A DNA stretch of 47,025 bases from Chromobacterium sinusclupearum (GCF_002902845.1 NZ_PPTF01000013.1:1-47025); one strand, 5' to 3'; shown: positions 28,399 to 37,978, counted from the first letter of the stretch. Numbers and translations are program-made. Notes: generated by a model not told the origin, from the letters alone.

Positions 28399-28758
28399 AT
28401 GCCAATACCGCAATTCCCCGGCTATGCGCTGATGCTGGCCGAGGGCTACGCCGAGGAGGCGAACTACGGTGTTCAGCGCACTGAAATGGACGGCGGCCTG
28501 CCCAAGCAGCGCCGCCGTTTCTCTGTGCCGCTGGTCAGCCGGTCACTGACCGTGAAGTTGCGTAGCGACGCCGATCGGCTGCGTTTTGATGCCTGGCTGC
28601 GGGATGATCTGGCCGGCGGGGTGGAGTGGTTCAGCTTCCCCGATCCGGTGAGTGGCCAGGTCAAGCGAGGCCGGCTGACGGGCCAGCCGGCCTGCCGCTG
28701 GCAGCGCGATGGGCCGCAGAAGTGGAAGGCGCAGCTGCAAATTGAAACAGTCGGGTAG
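28399..28758 (+). CDS. M: Minor tail protein, gpM-like
   Basis: 119 aa, 2 bp after the tape measure. The sequence ANYGVQRTEMDGGLPKQRRR, RSDADRLRFDAWLRDDLAGG and WFSFPDPVSGQVKRGRLTG matches small tail proteins in the gpM place. All-beta with a single DRLRFDAWL helix. Assigned by synteny and pattern. Confidence 0.75.
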   Translation: MPIPQFPGYALMLAEGYAEEANYGVQRTEMDGGLPKQRRRFSVPLVSRSLTVKLRSDADRLRFDAWLRDDLAGGVEWFSFPDPVSGQVKRGRLTGQPACRWQRDGPQKWKAQLQIETVG

Positions 28759-28834
28759 TGCATAGGACGAGATGGGTGTGTAGTGCTATTCTTATGGCAT
28801 GCGCGTGTTTCTTCATGTCTACTTCGAGGCTAAT

Positions 28835-29326
28835 ATGATTTCTGTTGCTAATGAAATTGAGAAGTTAGTTGAACTGAAAGAGAGGGGTGTAATTTCTCAA
28901 GAAGACTTTGAGGTCCAAAAAAGGAGATTGCTTTCTGGTGATAATGTTTCGGAAGAGAAAATATTTTTCTCTGGTGATGGTGTTAAAATTACAACTACAT
29001 TATTTTCATTGCCAAATAATACTAGCTTTGCAATGAGTGGTGTGACCGCTGTAAGATTACACAAGCAATCGCCTAGCAAGTCACTTCCATTACTACTCAT
29101 CATTGTTGGATTTTTTTTCTTTTTTGCAGGGGTTAAGACTGGTGCCTCAAGCTTTGGTTCTGTTCTGATTACTATTGGTGTTGTCGTGGCTGCCTTGTCG
29201 AAGCCAACATATATTGTTGTGCTTAGTACGGCATCTGGTGAGACACAAGCTTTGAGAAGTAAAAATGAAAAGTGGATGTTGAGCGTGGTAGAGGCATTAA
29301 ATGCCTGCATTGTTCGACGAGGATAA
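28835..29326 (+). CDS. Moron 2: SHOCT-domain membrane protein
   Basis: 163 aa from ATG 28835 with GAGG 5 bases upstream. The N-terminal 28 residues (IEKLVELKERGVISQEDFEV, QKRRLL) are a SHOCT domain. The rest has a beta segment (DGVKITTTLFSL), then two hydrophobic spans (PLLLIIVGFFFFFAGV, GSVLITIGVVVAALSK) and a short tail, resembling the DUF6232 type. DNA is strikingly A/T-rich against the tail operon. An extended -10 (TGCTATTCT) lies about 45 bases upstream and a terminator follows. Probably expressed in the lysogen; role unknown. Confidence 0.75.
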   Translation: MISVANEIEKLVELKERGVISQEDFEVQKRRLLSGDNVSEEKIFFSGDGVKITTTLFSLPNNTSFAMSGVTAVRLHKQSPSKSLPLLLIIVGFFFFFAGVKTGASSFGSVLITIGVVVAALSKPTYIVVLSTASGETQALRSKNEKWMLSVVEALNACIVRRG

Positions 29327-29348
29327 TAAGTTATATTTTTTAGAAAAT

Positions 29349-29368
29349 ACCCGCTTCGGCGGGTTTTT
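29349..29368 (+). terminator. Terminator of moron 2
   Basis: ACCCGC-TTCG-GCGGGT with a stable UUCG tetraloop and five T. Same arrangement as after moron 1. Confidence 0.85.
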
Positions 29369-29388
29369 GTTTTTCAGGAGACTGAAAC

Positions 29389-29865
29389 ATGGCCAGATCC
29401 TACTCCCAGCGCGCCCGCGAACAGCTCAATGCCACCAGCGCCGACGACATCATGTTGGTGCTGCTGGAAATCCGGCACCCGCAGCTGGCGGTGCCGGTGC
29501 GGGTGGTCAATGACACGCAAAACATCGTAGTCGAGGGCAATGAGTTCATCGCTTGCGCGTTTGACGTCACCCTGCCGGACGATTCAGACAATCAAGTTCC
29601 GCAGGCGCGGCTGGAGATCGACAACATCGGCCGCGAGCTGACGCAGTGGCTGGAGCAGTCCGGCGGCGGCGCCGGCGCAACCTGCCGCTTTATTCAGGTG
29701 ATGCGGTCCACGCCCAATCTCATTGAGTACGACATCACGCTGGATCTGACCGGCTTGTCGATGGACCAGACCAAGGTTTCCGGCACGCTTGGCTATGTCG
29801 ATTTCCTGAACCAGCCCGCCGTCACTGTCTATTACCGGCCGGAGACCGCGCCGGCCCTGTTCTGA
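29389..29865 (+). CDS. Minor tail protein, DUF1833 (gpL position)
   Basis: 158 aa with CAGGAG upstream. The sequence RAREQLNATSADDIMLVLLE, VVEGNEFIACAFDVTLPDDS and VPQARLEIDNIGRELTQWLE follows DUF1833, a tail-tip associated family. Between gpM-like and gpK-like genes it takes the place of lambda L. Beta-rich throughout. Confidence 0.8.
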   Translation: MARSYSQRAREQLNATSADDIMLVLLEIRHPQLAVPVRVVNDTQNIVVEGNEFIACAFDVTLPDDSDNQVPQARLEIDNIGRELTQWLEQSGGGAGATCRFIQVMRSTPNLIEYDITLDLTGLSMDQTKVSGTLGYVDFLNQPAVTVYYRPETAPALF

Positions 29866-29878
29866 TTCGAGGTGTTCC

Positions 29879-30262
29879 ATGCATTGGTCTGATCGCTATG
29901 TCGGCCTGGACTATGTGGCCGATACGGCTGACTGCGCCGTTTTGGCGTCCACCGTCGCGCGCGACGTGTTGGGGCGCGAGATCGAGCTGCCTGGCGAGCG
30001 GCGGCCGGGGCCGTTTGGGCGCAACGCGCTGATCCAGCAGCATCGACAGGAATTAGCCCGGCGCATCGATGAGCCGATGGAGGCTCAGCCGGTGCTGCTG
30101 ATCAGCCGAGGCCGCGCGCAGCACATCGGGGTGATGTGCCGGCTGGCTGGGGAGTGGTGGGTATTGCACGCAGACGAGGCCGCGGGGTTCGTGCTGCGCC
30201 AGCGGCTGCGCGATTTGCCGCGGCAGGGATATCAAGTGGAGGGGTTTTACGAATGGCTGTGA
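29879..30262 (+). CDS. NlpC/P60-type tail peptidoglycan hydrolase (gpK-like)
   Basis: 127 aa. The triad Cys19 (DTADCAVLAS), His82 (RAQHIGVM) and His97 (WVLHAD) matches NlpC/P60 peptidases, as in the C-terminal half of gpK. The N-terminal Mov34-like half of lambda K is absent. In tails it opens the cell wall during DNA injection. It overlaps the tail-tip gene by 10 bp. Confidence 0.85.
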   Translation: MHWSDRYVGLDYVADTADCAVLASTVARDVLGREIELPGERRPGPFGRNALIQQHRQELARRIDEPMEAQPVLLISRGRAQHIGVMCRLAGEWWVLHADEAAGFVLRQRLRDLPRQGYQVEGFYEWL

Positions 30263-33200
30263 CAAAACCGAATCTGGTGCATTTGCCGCACCCGTTGACC
30301 ACGGCAGGGCGGCGCGTGGTGTATGAGGACCATCTCCGCAACGAAACGCTGGGCGGCTATTTGCGCCGGCTGCAGATCGAGGTCGATCGCGGACCATTGG
30401 CGGTCTGCGTCAATGGCAAGCCGGTGGCGGACTGGCGCGGCTACCGTCTGCGCAGGGGCGATTATGTCGAGGTGCGGGCGGTGGTACAGGGTGGTGGCGG
30501 CGCCCGTAAGGTTTTACGCACGGTGGCCATGGTGGCATTGGTGGTCACGGCTGCGGCATTCGGCCCTGCTGTGGGCGGCTTCCTCGGCTTCTCCACTCAG
30601 ATGGGCGCCATGGCGGCTGGCACGGGCTTGATCATGCTGGGCGGCTCGATGCTGGTCAATGCATTGCTGCCGCCGCCCATGCCGGAGATGCCGAATCTGA
30701 CCGGCCGCGGCGATGCGTCGTTCAGCCAGAACTATGCCTTATCCGGGGCGCGCAACCGCGCCCGCGTGTTTGCGCCCATGCCGCTGGTGATTGGCCAGCG
30801 GCGGTTTGTGCCGGATGCGGGCGGCAACCCGTTTACCGAGTTCGCTGGCCAGGATCAGTATCTGTATCAGGTCTACCACTTCGGCCTGCAGCCTGATCTG
30901 CAGCTGTCCGATTTCCGGATTGGCGATACGCCGATCGGCAATTACCAAGGTGTCGAGGTCATGCACGCTGGGCAGGATGGCCGCCTGCCGCCGATTTTTG
31001 CCAACGTCAATACCGAAACCGGGCGCGAAGTGCGCAATGCCGATGGCTGGGTGGTGCGGACTTTGGCGCGGGATACCGTAGGGATCGGCGTGGATCTGCA
31101 GGGGGTGGCTTATTACGCCAATGACCGTGGCGAAATGGAGGCGCGAAGCGTCAAGGCGGAACTGCAGTACCGCCAATTGCCAGATGGCATGTGGCAGCCG
31201 TATGGGGGAGATCCGCGCGGCCAGTACACCCTGAACGGCAACAGCATCACGCCGGTGCGTCAGACGTTGATGCATGGTTTGCCGTCAGCGCAATACGAGA
31301 TCCGAGTTCGCAAGACCAGCGGCGACATCAGCAGCTCACGCGAGCGCAATGAGTTTGCCCTCGCCGGTTTGCGCGCCTATCGCCAGGATACGACCAACTA
31401 CGCCGGCCAGCGCCGCGTAGGTCTCAAGATCAAAGCCAGCAGCCAGCTCAACGGCGCGGTGGATGAGTTGAGCGCATACGCGGCGGCTAGCTGTCCGGTG
31501 TGGACCGGCTCTGCCTGGGTGACGCAGCAGACTACCAATCCGGCGTGGTGGTTCCTGTGGTGGGCGCGCGGCGCGTTCGATGGCCAAGGGCGCCGGATGT
31601 ATGGCGGCGGCCTGCCGGATGCGCGGATTGACATCGAGGGGATCAAGGCCTGGGCGGCGTGGTGCGACGCCAAGAAGTTGTCTGTCGGCCTGGTGCTGGA
31701 CCGCGCGTACAGCATTGCCGATGTGCTGACGTTGATCGCACGCTGCGGCCGTGGCCGCTACACCTGGCAATCTGGCCGTCTGGGCGTGATCTGGGATGCG
31801 GCCAATCTGCCGGTGGTGGCGGTGTTTGGCCCGGCCAACATCCGCGCTGGCTCGTTCCGGATCGAATACAGCAACGATCGCACGGCGGATGAGGTCATTG
31901 TCAATTTCTCAAATCGGGACAAGGGCTACGCCGTTGATCAGGTGCGAGTGCCAGTGCCTGGCGTGCTGACGCCGACCAATCCTGTCACGCTCGATTTCGT
32001 GGGCTGTTGCGATGCCGACATGGCGGGGCGAGAGGCCAATCTGATCGCCGCTTCGCAGCTGTATCACCGCCGGCGAGTTAGCTGGGAGACTGATTTCGAG
32101 GGCTTGGTGGCCACGCGCGGCGACGTGGTGCTGCTGAGCCACGACCTGGCCAGCTGGTCCTATTCGGGCCGGCTGCTGGGTGGCGGGCGTGGTCAGCTCA
32201 AGCTGGACCAAGTGGTGCCGCTGGGCGGGAGCGCCTGGGTCGGTATCCGTTTCCCGGATGGCCGTTATGCCACGTATCGGGTGAAGCCGGGCAGCGGCGC
32301 CAGCGATACGCTGCAGCTGCGCGACCTGATCCCGGCGTCCGACGCCGGCGGCCCGCTGCCGGTGCCGGATGAGTCGCCGGATGCCGTGCCGTATGACTGG
32401 CTGTGGTTTTACGATGCGGCTACCCAGCCAGGGCGGCGCGTCAAGATTGTGGATGTGAAGCCGGCCAGCGATGGCGTCAAATTCACCGCGATTGACGATC
32501 GGCCGGAGTATTACGCGGCCGAGGGCGGCCAGTTTGCCTCTGGCGGCGCGGCGCCCGGCCTGCCGCCGGCGCTGGGTTTCCTGCGGCTGTCCGAGTCCAG
32601 CCGGCTGACCGGCGATGGCCGGCGCGTGGCCGTGGTGACGGCGGTTTGGCCGCCGTTGCGCGGGGCCATCAACTACCAGCTCAAGTTCCGCCGCGCCGGC
32701 GGCGCTTGGGCGGCTGTGGTGGTGCCGGACGCGGCGTATAGCTGGGATGTGGACCCGCAGGATCTGGAAGTATCGGTGTCTGCGGTGCTGGCAGACGGCA
32801 CGTTGTCGGCGCCGGCCGTTGCCGCGCTCAAGGTGCAAGGGCATGCGGTTCCGCCGCCGCGCGCTGCCGCGTTCCAGGCGATTGGCGAGCTGATGCAGAT
32901 CACCCTGCGCTGGTCCTATCCCGAGCGTGCGGACCTGCGCGGCGTGCAGATCGATGCCAGCACCGATGGCAAGACGTGGTCGCGGCTGGTCGAACTGGCC
33001 TACCCGACCGTTGTCTGGACGCACCTGGGTCTGGCGATCGGCACCACGGTGCAATACCAGCTGCGGCTGGTGGATAGCTGGGGCAATGTGGGCGATCCGG
33101 TAGCGGCTTCCGCCACGGTGGTGAGGGACGTCAATATTCTGCTGGATGCCTTGCAGGGCGCTATCGACAAGGGGCAACTGGCGGATAGTTTGCGCCAGCC

Positions 33201-34764
33201 GCTGGAGCGTTTGCCGGAGCTGGATGCGCAAGTCCAGTCCGCGCAGCAGTTGGGATCGCAGGCGCTCAATGCGGCGATGCAGCGCGTTCTGGAAGCGGAT
33301 TGGGTGGATGCCGAGAACAAGCAGCGTTTCGCGGTGGTGCGGCAGGACATCAGGAAGGTGCAGGACGATGCCCAGCAGGAAGTCGCGGCACGTCTGCAGC
33401 TGGCGGCCAAGCTGGATTCGACCCAAGCCGGGCTGGAGGATGAGAAAAAGGCCCGCGCCGATGCGGTCAGCGCGGTCGCCTCGTCGGTCGAGTCCCTGGC
33501 GGCCAAAACCGACAAATCCCTGGCCGGCGTGCGAGTGGAGATCAAGGCAGCGGCCGACCAAGCCGGCGCGGTGTCGGGCCGTTTGGAGGAGTTCAAGAGC
33601 CAGACGGCGCAAAACCTGTCCGGCGTCACCCAGCAGATCAAGAGCGCAACCGATGCGCAGTCGGCGACTGCCCAAAAACTGGAAAGCTACCAAGCGCAAA
33701 CCGCGCAGCAGATTGCCGGCGTGCGCAACGATATCAGCGCTGCGACCGGCCCGGACAGCGCCCTGGTGCGCGATATGCAGCAGCGTATCGCCAAGGCCAG
33801 GGATGATGCCGTCGCCTCGGCCAATAGCCTGACCGAACAGCGTACCGGGCCGGGCAGCGCATTGTCGCAATCCATCCAGCAGCTGGGCAGCCGCGTGGGG
33901 ACGAGCGAGACCACCATCCAGCAGCAAGCGCAGACCATCAACGGTCTGATGGGGCAATGGACGGTAAAAATCGACCGGGTGCAAAACGGCATCGCCTACT
34001 CCAGCGGGGTGGTGCTGAACAACGGCGCCAACGGCAGCGCGTTCGCGGTTCTGGCGGATAAGTTTTATGTCGCCCAGCCGGATGCCAGCGGCGCGCGCCA
34101 GGTGTTCACGGTCGGCTCCATCAATGGCCGGCCCGCCGTAGGCATTTCGGGCGATTTGATCGCGGATGGCACGATCTCGGGCCGCCGTGTCATCGCGTCC
34201 GAGTCCATCGACGCCGGCCAGATCAACAGTCGAGGCCTGACGATCAAGGATGGGTCCGGCAATGTCGTGGTCAGCATGGACGGCATGGGCGCCGGCTACA
34301 TCAAGGGCAAGCTCAATGTCGGCCAGATCGACACCGAGGGGCTGCGCATCACCCGCAACGGTGCCACGGTGGTGGACGCCACGGGCATGGATGGCGCGTA
34401 TATCCGCAATCTGATGGTGGACACGCTGCAGATCAAGGGCGAGGCCGTCACCAAGAACGATATCAGGACCGCCGGTTATAGCGGAAATGGTAACGCAGGC
34501 AACAATACCGTTGAGTTTTGGTTTTACTGCTCGGATAGCGGCAACCTGCTGGTTTATGGTGATCAGCCAACCTTGATGTATGGCACTACGCCAGTCGTTT
34601 CAACTTTGTTTGCTGATGATCGCAAGGTTCCGCTCAACAACAGCGGACTGATGTTGATGCCGGTTAGCGCGGGGCAATCGGTCAGGGTGCGTTTGCAAGT
34701 CCCGTTGTTCAGTCTGAGTGGCTATGTGTATGTGCGCTACGGTGCGATGCTTTTGCGGAGATAG
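30253..34764 (+). CDS. J: Tail tip / host attachment protein J-like, with fused N-terminal domain
   Basis: 1503 aa from ATG 30253 (GAGGGG upstream). Residues 1-75 have a ubiquitin-like beta-grasp part (GPLAVCVNGKPVADWRGYRL). Hydrophobic segments at about 85-145 follow, like gpI of lambda fused onto J. The central part (ARVFAPMPLVIGQRRFVPDA, SVGLVLDRAYSIADVLTLIA) is the J core. A coiled-coil region (about 960-1240) and DUF1983-type beta repeats (DLIADGTISGRRVIASESID, GNVVVSMDGMGAGYIKGKLN) close the protein. No separate gpI gene lies between K and J. Confidence 0.9.
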   Translation: MAVTKPNLVHLPHPLTTAGRRVVYEDHLRNETLGGYLRRLQIEVDRGPLAVCVNGKPVADWRGYRLRRGDYVEVRAVVQGGGGARKVLRTVAMVALVVTAAAFGPAVGGFLGFSTQMGAMAAGTGLIMLGGSMLVNALLPPPMPEMPNLTGRGDASFSQNYALSGARNRARVFAPMPLVIGQRRFVPDAGGNPFTEFAGQDQYLYQVYHFGLQPDLQLSDFRIGDTPIGNYQGVEVMHAGQDGRLPPIFANVNTETGREVRNADGWVVRTLARDTVGIGVDLQGVAYYANDRGEMEARSVKAELQYRQLPDGMWQPYGGDPRGQYTLNGNSITPVRQTLMHGLPSAQYEIRVRKTSGDISSSRERNEFALAGLRAYRQDTTNYAGQRRVGLKIKASSQLNGAVDELSAYAAASCPVWTGSAWVTQQTTNPAWWFLWWARGAFDGQGRRMYGGGLPDARIDIEGIKAWAAWCDAKKLSVGLVLDRAYSIADVLTLIARCGRGRYTWQSGRLGVIWDAANLPVVAVFGPANIRAGSFRIEYSNDRTADEVIVNFSNRDKGYAVDQVRVPVPGVLTPTNPVTLDFVGCCDADMAGREANLIAASQLYHRRRVSWETDFEGLVATRGDVVLLSHDLASWSYSGRLLGGGRGQLKLDQVVPLGGSAWVGIRFPDGRYATYRVKPGSGASDTLQLRDLIPASDAGGPLPVPDESPDAVPYDWLWFYDAATQPGRRVKIVDVKPASDGVKFTAIDDRPEYYAAEGGQFASGGAAPGLPPALGFLRLSESSRLTGDGRRVAVVTAVWPPLRGAINYQLKFRRAGGAWAAVVVPDAAYSWDVDPQDLEVSVSAVLADGTLSAPAVAALKVQGHAVPPPRAAAFQAIGELMQITLRWSYPERADLRGVQIDASTDGKTWSRLVELAYPTVVWTHLGLAIGTTVQYQLRLVDSWGNVGDPVAASATVVRDVNILLDALQGAIDKGQLADSLRQPLERLPELDAQVQSAQQLGSQALNAAMQRVLEADWVDAENKQRFAVVRQDIRKVQDDAQQEVAARLQLAAKLDSTQAGLEDEKKARADAVSAVASSVESLAAKTDKSLAGVRVEIKAAADQAGAVSGRLEEFKSQTAQNLSGVTQQIKSATDAQSATAQKLESYQAQTAQQIAGVRNDISAATGPDSALVRDMQQRIAKARDDAVASANSLTEQRTGPGSALSQSIQQLGSRVGTSETTIQQQAQTINGLMGQWTVKIDRVQNGIAYSSGVVLNNGANGSAFAVLADKFYVAQPDASGARQVFTVGSINGRPAVGISGDLIADGTISGRRVIASESIDAGQINSRGLTIKDGSGNVVVSMDGMGAGYIKGKLNVGQIDTEGLRITRNGATVVDATGMDGAYIRNLMVDTLQIKGEAVTKNDIRTAGYSGNGNAGNNTVEFWFYCSDSGNLLVYGDQPTLMYGTTPVVSTLFADDRKVPLNNSGLMLMPVSAGQSVRVRLQVPLFSLSGYVYVRYGAMLLRR

Positions 34765-34766
34765 AA

Positions 34767-35126
34767 ATGAGCCGTATATCCATCATCGAGTACGACGAAG
34801 CGGGTTGTATCGTACAAGTTGGAATTGCCCCGCTTGAGAACGTGGAGCTGGAGTTCGCCATGGGCAAGGCATTGCTGCAGGGGGAGGCTGATCCGGCGCA
34901 GCATTATGTGAGGGATGGGGAGATATTGCTCCGCCCGGACAATCCGGCTCGGCTTGATGGGCTTACGCTGCATAGCCTCCCGGTGCCATGTCGAATCATC
35001 ATCGATGGCCAGTCTTACGACTGCGCGGACGCAGAATGCGAGTTGTCGTTTGCCCATCCTGGCCGACACTCCATCACGGTCGAGGCCTGGCCTGCGCGTG
35101 CTGCGTCCTGGGAGGTCGAATCGTGA
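34767..35126 (+). CDS. Tail-associated hypothetical protein, 119 aa
   Basis: Begins 2 bp after J. All-beta with a charged C-terminus (RIIIDGQSYDCADAECELSF, HPGRHSITVEAWPARA). Placed between J and the fibre genes, it may be a small fibre-linking protein. The family is not recognised. Its stop overlaps the next start (TGATG). Confidence 0.6.
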   Translation: MSRISIIEYDEAGCIVQVGIAPLENVELEFAMGKALLQGEADPAQHYVRDGEILLRPDNPARLDGLTLHSLPVPCRIIIDGQSYDCADAECELSFAHPGRHSITVEAWPARAASWEVES

Positions 35127-35326
35127 TGCAGATCCACCATGTTGGCGATCATCGCCCGCTGCGCGCGGCGGAATACCCAGCAATAGGCGATCAGCTAGAC
35201 GTGCTGTGGCGCTGGGCGGCGGCATTGCCGGCCGCGCTGCGCACGCCGGAGCTGGAGGCGATGCTGAGCCATATCGAAGCAGTCAAAACCAAATACGAGA
35301 AAGGGGGCGAGGATGCCAGTGGATAG
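35126..35326 (+). CDS. Hypothetical small protein before the tail fibre, 66 aa
   Basis: ATG 35126 follows GGAGG by 10 bases; a GTG at 35123 is closer and also possible. The product is mostly helical (QLDVLWRWAAALPAALRTPE, LEAMLSHIEAVKTKYEK). It overlaps both neighbours by a few bases. Possibly a fibre-proximal chaperone; not recognised. Confidence 0.55.
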   Translation: MQIHHVGDHRPLRAAEYPAIGDQLDVLWRWAAALPAALRTPELEAMLSHIEAVKTKYEKGGEDASG

Positions 35327-37961
35327 CAGCTGGCTGCGCCAAGGCGCAGTCAATGTGAAGCAAGGCAGTGCGGATATCGTCGGCGTCGGGACGCTCTGGA
35401 ATGGGCAAACCACTGCCGGCGATTTGTTTTTAGGGCCGGATGGCGCGTGGTATGAAGTGGCAGCGGCTGCGGCCGACACGTCGCTGCAGCTGCGTACGCC
35501 GTACAAGGGCGCGACGGCGGGCAATCAGCCTTATGCCATCGTCCGCAATTTCACCGCCCAGCCGTGGAGCGATACCGCGTCGCGGCTGTCGGAAATGGTC
35601 TTGCTGTGGCGCATGACGCTGAAGGGCTTCAACGATGTGCTGCGCAGCGATGCACCGACTGTCACGCTCTATGACGAGGCTGGGGCAGGTTTCCCGGTGA
35701 TGTCGTGGAAGGCGGCAGACAAGGCCATCAAGGATGCGCTGGCGGGCATGGAGGCAGCGCGCAAGGTGGTGGTGGATGGTTCTGCTGATCTGCTGGCTTA
35801 CCGCGATGCGGCCGGCGCGAGCGCCAAGGCGGCGAAGGCGAGCCAGGACGCGGCGGCGAACTCGGCCAAGGCGGCGGCGGCAAGCGCCACGGCGGCGGAT
35901 GGCAGCAACAAGGCGGCTAAGGCCAGCCAGGACGCGGCAGCGGGATCGGCAGGCGCGGCGGCCGGCAGCGCGGCGGCAGCGGATGATAGCGCCAAGAGCG
36001 CCAAGGCCAGCCAGGATGCGGCAGCGGCCAGCGCCCAAGCAGGGGCGGGCAGCGCATCGGCTGCCGATGCCAGCGCCAAGGCGGCGAAAACCAGCCAAGA
36101 CGCGGCGGCGAACTCGGCTAAGGCGTCAGCGTCGAGTGCAAGCGCGGCCGAAGCGAGCAACAAGGCGGCAAAGGCCAGCCAAAGCGCAGCGGCGGATTCT
36201 GCGTCTGCTGCGGCGGCCAGCGCGACGGCCTCCGACGCCAGCGCCAAGGCGGCGAAGGGGAGCCAGGATGCGGCGGCCGACTCGGCGTCTGCGGCGGCGG
36301 CCAGCGCTACGGCATCGGATAGCAGTGCCAAGGCGGCTGCGAACAGCGCAAAGGCTGCAGCCAACAGCGAGGCCAAGCTGAAAGACGCGGCGGCGGCGGT
36401 GGAGGCGGCCAAGCAGATTGCTACAACCAAGGCGGACAAGGCGACGACGCTCGCCGGCTACGGCATTGATGATGGTCCGCTGTGCGTCTTCCGTGGGGAG
36501 TTGCCTGGGCAGATTGATCTCAATGACTGCAGGCTGAATGGTTGGTATCGGCAGGCCGCAAATGCGAATGCGGCATCTGGCATGAATTATCCACCAGCCA
36601 AAGATGCCGGCGCGCTGACGGTCCAAACCGCTGGCAACATGACGTTCCAGCAGTACCAGACGTACAGCTACAGGAATACGCAGTTGTATTTCCGGAGCCT
36701 GTACAACGGGCAGTGGGGCGATTGGCGCAGGGTCTGGCACGATGCCAATTTCGATCCGGCCACCAAGGCGGATAAGGCCACCACGCTGGCCGGCTATGGC
36801 ATTACCGACGCCCAGCCGCAAAGCGCCAACCTGGCCGCGCTTTCTAAGTTGGATGCCGTGGGCCTCTACGCCAGTACCGGAGCGGGTGGCGCAACCGTCA
36901 GGACGCTGACTGCTGGCCAGGGCATCAGCGTGGTGAATGGCGATGGGAAGGCGGGCAATCCTACAGTGTCCCTCTCTCCCGAGAGTGCGCAGGCCGTGAA
37001 GCGGGTCGCGGGGACCATTAAGTCGGTGTATGTGCCGGGTGATCGTGACACATTTTATCCGATTGGCGTAGTGCCCACGGATTCCACGATTTATGGCGGT
37101 TACGTGATGAAGCTCCGGGTATTCCGCCACGATGTGCATGCTGGAGAACCGAATCTCGGGTCATATAGCGCTGATATTTGGGCGCGCGTCAGCAGCTGGG
37201 GCCATGCCGTGGGAGAGGTTTTCTCGGTTATGCAGCGGCAAGGCAATGGCAACTATAACTGGGGGCTGGGGCGGGTGGAGCCACGAGGGCGAACTGCGCG
37301 GCTGATTCTTTGGTTGCGAGGTGGCATGACTCACATGCTGCAGCTGGAGGATATGGTGGCGGATCTGGATATTCTGATGCCTGGCAAAGATGGCAAGCTG
37401 CTAGCCATGGAGAATGCCCAATATGGCAATGAAGTCTGGGAGCCATTGAAGGGGGACGACAAGCAACCCTTGTTTAGCGCACTGAATGTTGAGGTTCGGC
37501 CGCAGGCTCCGTTGAAGTTCGAGTCGCTGGAGAAGGCTGACCAGATATTTGTGCCGCGACCGGCGACGAACGTGGCCGGGGCTAATGGTTATCTGATTCC
37601 GGGTGCGTATCGTGTCGAACTGGGTGGGCAGTCTGCGCTGTTGGCTGACATTCAGTGTGATGGCGGCAGTACCCCGCGCTTGCAGTTGATTGCGCTCTAT
37701 GGGAATGAGTTGTGGTTTCGTACAGCGCGAGATCGTAATGAAAACTGGGATGGCGTCGGCTTCCAGCAAAACCGCATCTGGCACAGCGGTAATTTTGATC
37801 CTGGCGCACCGCGCATGGCCGCGCAGTTCACCCGAAGCACGCTTCCTGCTGCCGGCTCCATGCCTGGCGGTATCGCCTACATCACTGATGGCCCTAGCGG
37901 CCCGACCCATGTTTTCAGCAATGGCCAAAAATGGCGCGTCCCCGCGCTGACCGATCTGTAA
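35313..37961 (+). CDS. Tail fibre protein
   Basis: 882 aa from ATG 35313 with GAGG upstream. Residues 1-175 form a beta N-terminal baseplate-binding part. Residues 176-343 are six 28-residue Ala/Ser/Lys repeats (four heptads each), a trimeric coiled coil. Then come TTLAGYGI elements at about 380 and 490, a pyocin-knob-like segment (LNGWYRQAANANAASGMNYP, QLYFRSLYNGQWGDWRRVWH) and a long C-terminal beta region ending HVFSNGQKWRVPALTDL. This is the likely receptor-binding fibre. Confidence 0.85.
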   Translation: MPVDSSWLRQGAVNVKQGSADIVGVGTLWNGQTTAGDLFLGPDGAWYEVAAAAADTSLQLRTPYKGATAGNQPYAIVRNFTAQPWSDTASRLSEMVLLWRMTLKGFNDVLRSDAPTVTLYDEAGAGFPVMSWKAADKAIKDALAGMEAARKVVVDGSADLLAYRDAAGASAKAAKASQDAAANSAKAAAASATAADGSNKAAKASQDAAAGSAGAAAGSAAAADDSAKSAKASQDAAAASAQAGAGSASAADASAKAAKTSQDAAANSAKASASSASAAEASNKAAKASQSAAADSASAAAASATASDASAKAAKGSQDAAADSASAAAASATASDSSAKAAANSAKAAANSEAKLKDAAAAVEAAKQIATTKADKATTLAGYGIDDGPLCVFRGELPGQIDLNDCRLNGWYRQAANANAASGMNYPPAKDAGALTVQTAGNMTFQQYQTYSYRNTQLYFRSLYNGQWGDWRRVWHDANFDPATKADKATTLAGYGITDAQPQSANLAALSKLDAVGLYASTGAGGATVRTLTAGQGISVVNGDGKAGNPTVSLSPESAQAVKRVAGTIKSVYVPGDRDTFYPIGVVPTDSTIYGGYVMKLRVFRHDVHAGEPNLGSYSADIWARVSSWGHAVGEVFSVMQRQGNGNYNWGLGRVEPRGRTARLILWLRGGMTHMLQLEDMVADLDILMPGKDGKLLAMENAQYGNEVWEPLKGDDKQPLFSALNVEVRPQAPLKFESLEKADQIFVPRPATNVAGANGYLIPGAYRVELGGQSALLADIQCDGGSTPRLQLIALYGNELWFRTARDRNENWDGVGFQQNRIWHSGNFDPGAPRMAAQFTRSTLPAAGSMPGGIAYITDGPSGPTHVFSNGQKWRVPALTDL
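35838..36341 (+). repeat. Six tandem 84-bp coding repeats in the fibre gene
   Basis: Six units of 84 bp (28 codons) at 35838, 35922, 36006, 36090, 36174 and 36258, each starting with codons for A/T/G-S-Q-(D/S)-A-A-A and ending S/N-K-A-A-K. Codons differ between units, so repeat identity is kept at protein level. In-frame copy changes would lengthen or shorten the fibre shaft by 4 heptads. Confidence 0.9.
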
Positions 37962-37978
37962 TCCATCCGAGGTGAAGA

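Noticed and set aside
31909..33984. 691-aa minus-strand frame within J
   Set aside because: Antisense to the J core and coiled-coil region; no ribosome site or motif.
35838..36341. Regularly spaced repeats considered as a CRISPR array or minisatellite
   Set aside because: Repeats are contiguous 84-bp coding units with no unique spacers and keep one reading frame; they are heptad repeats of a fibre shaft.
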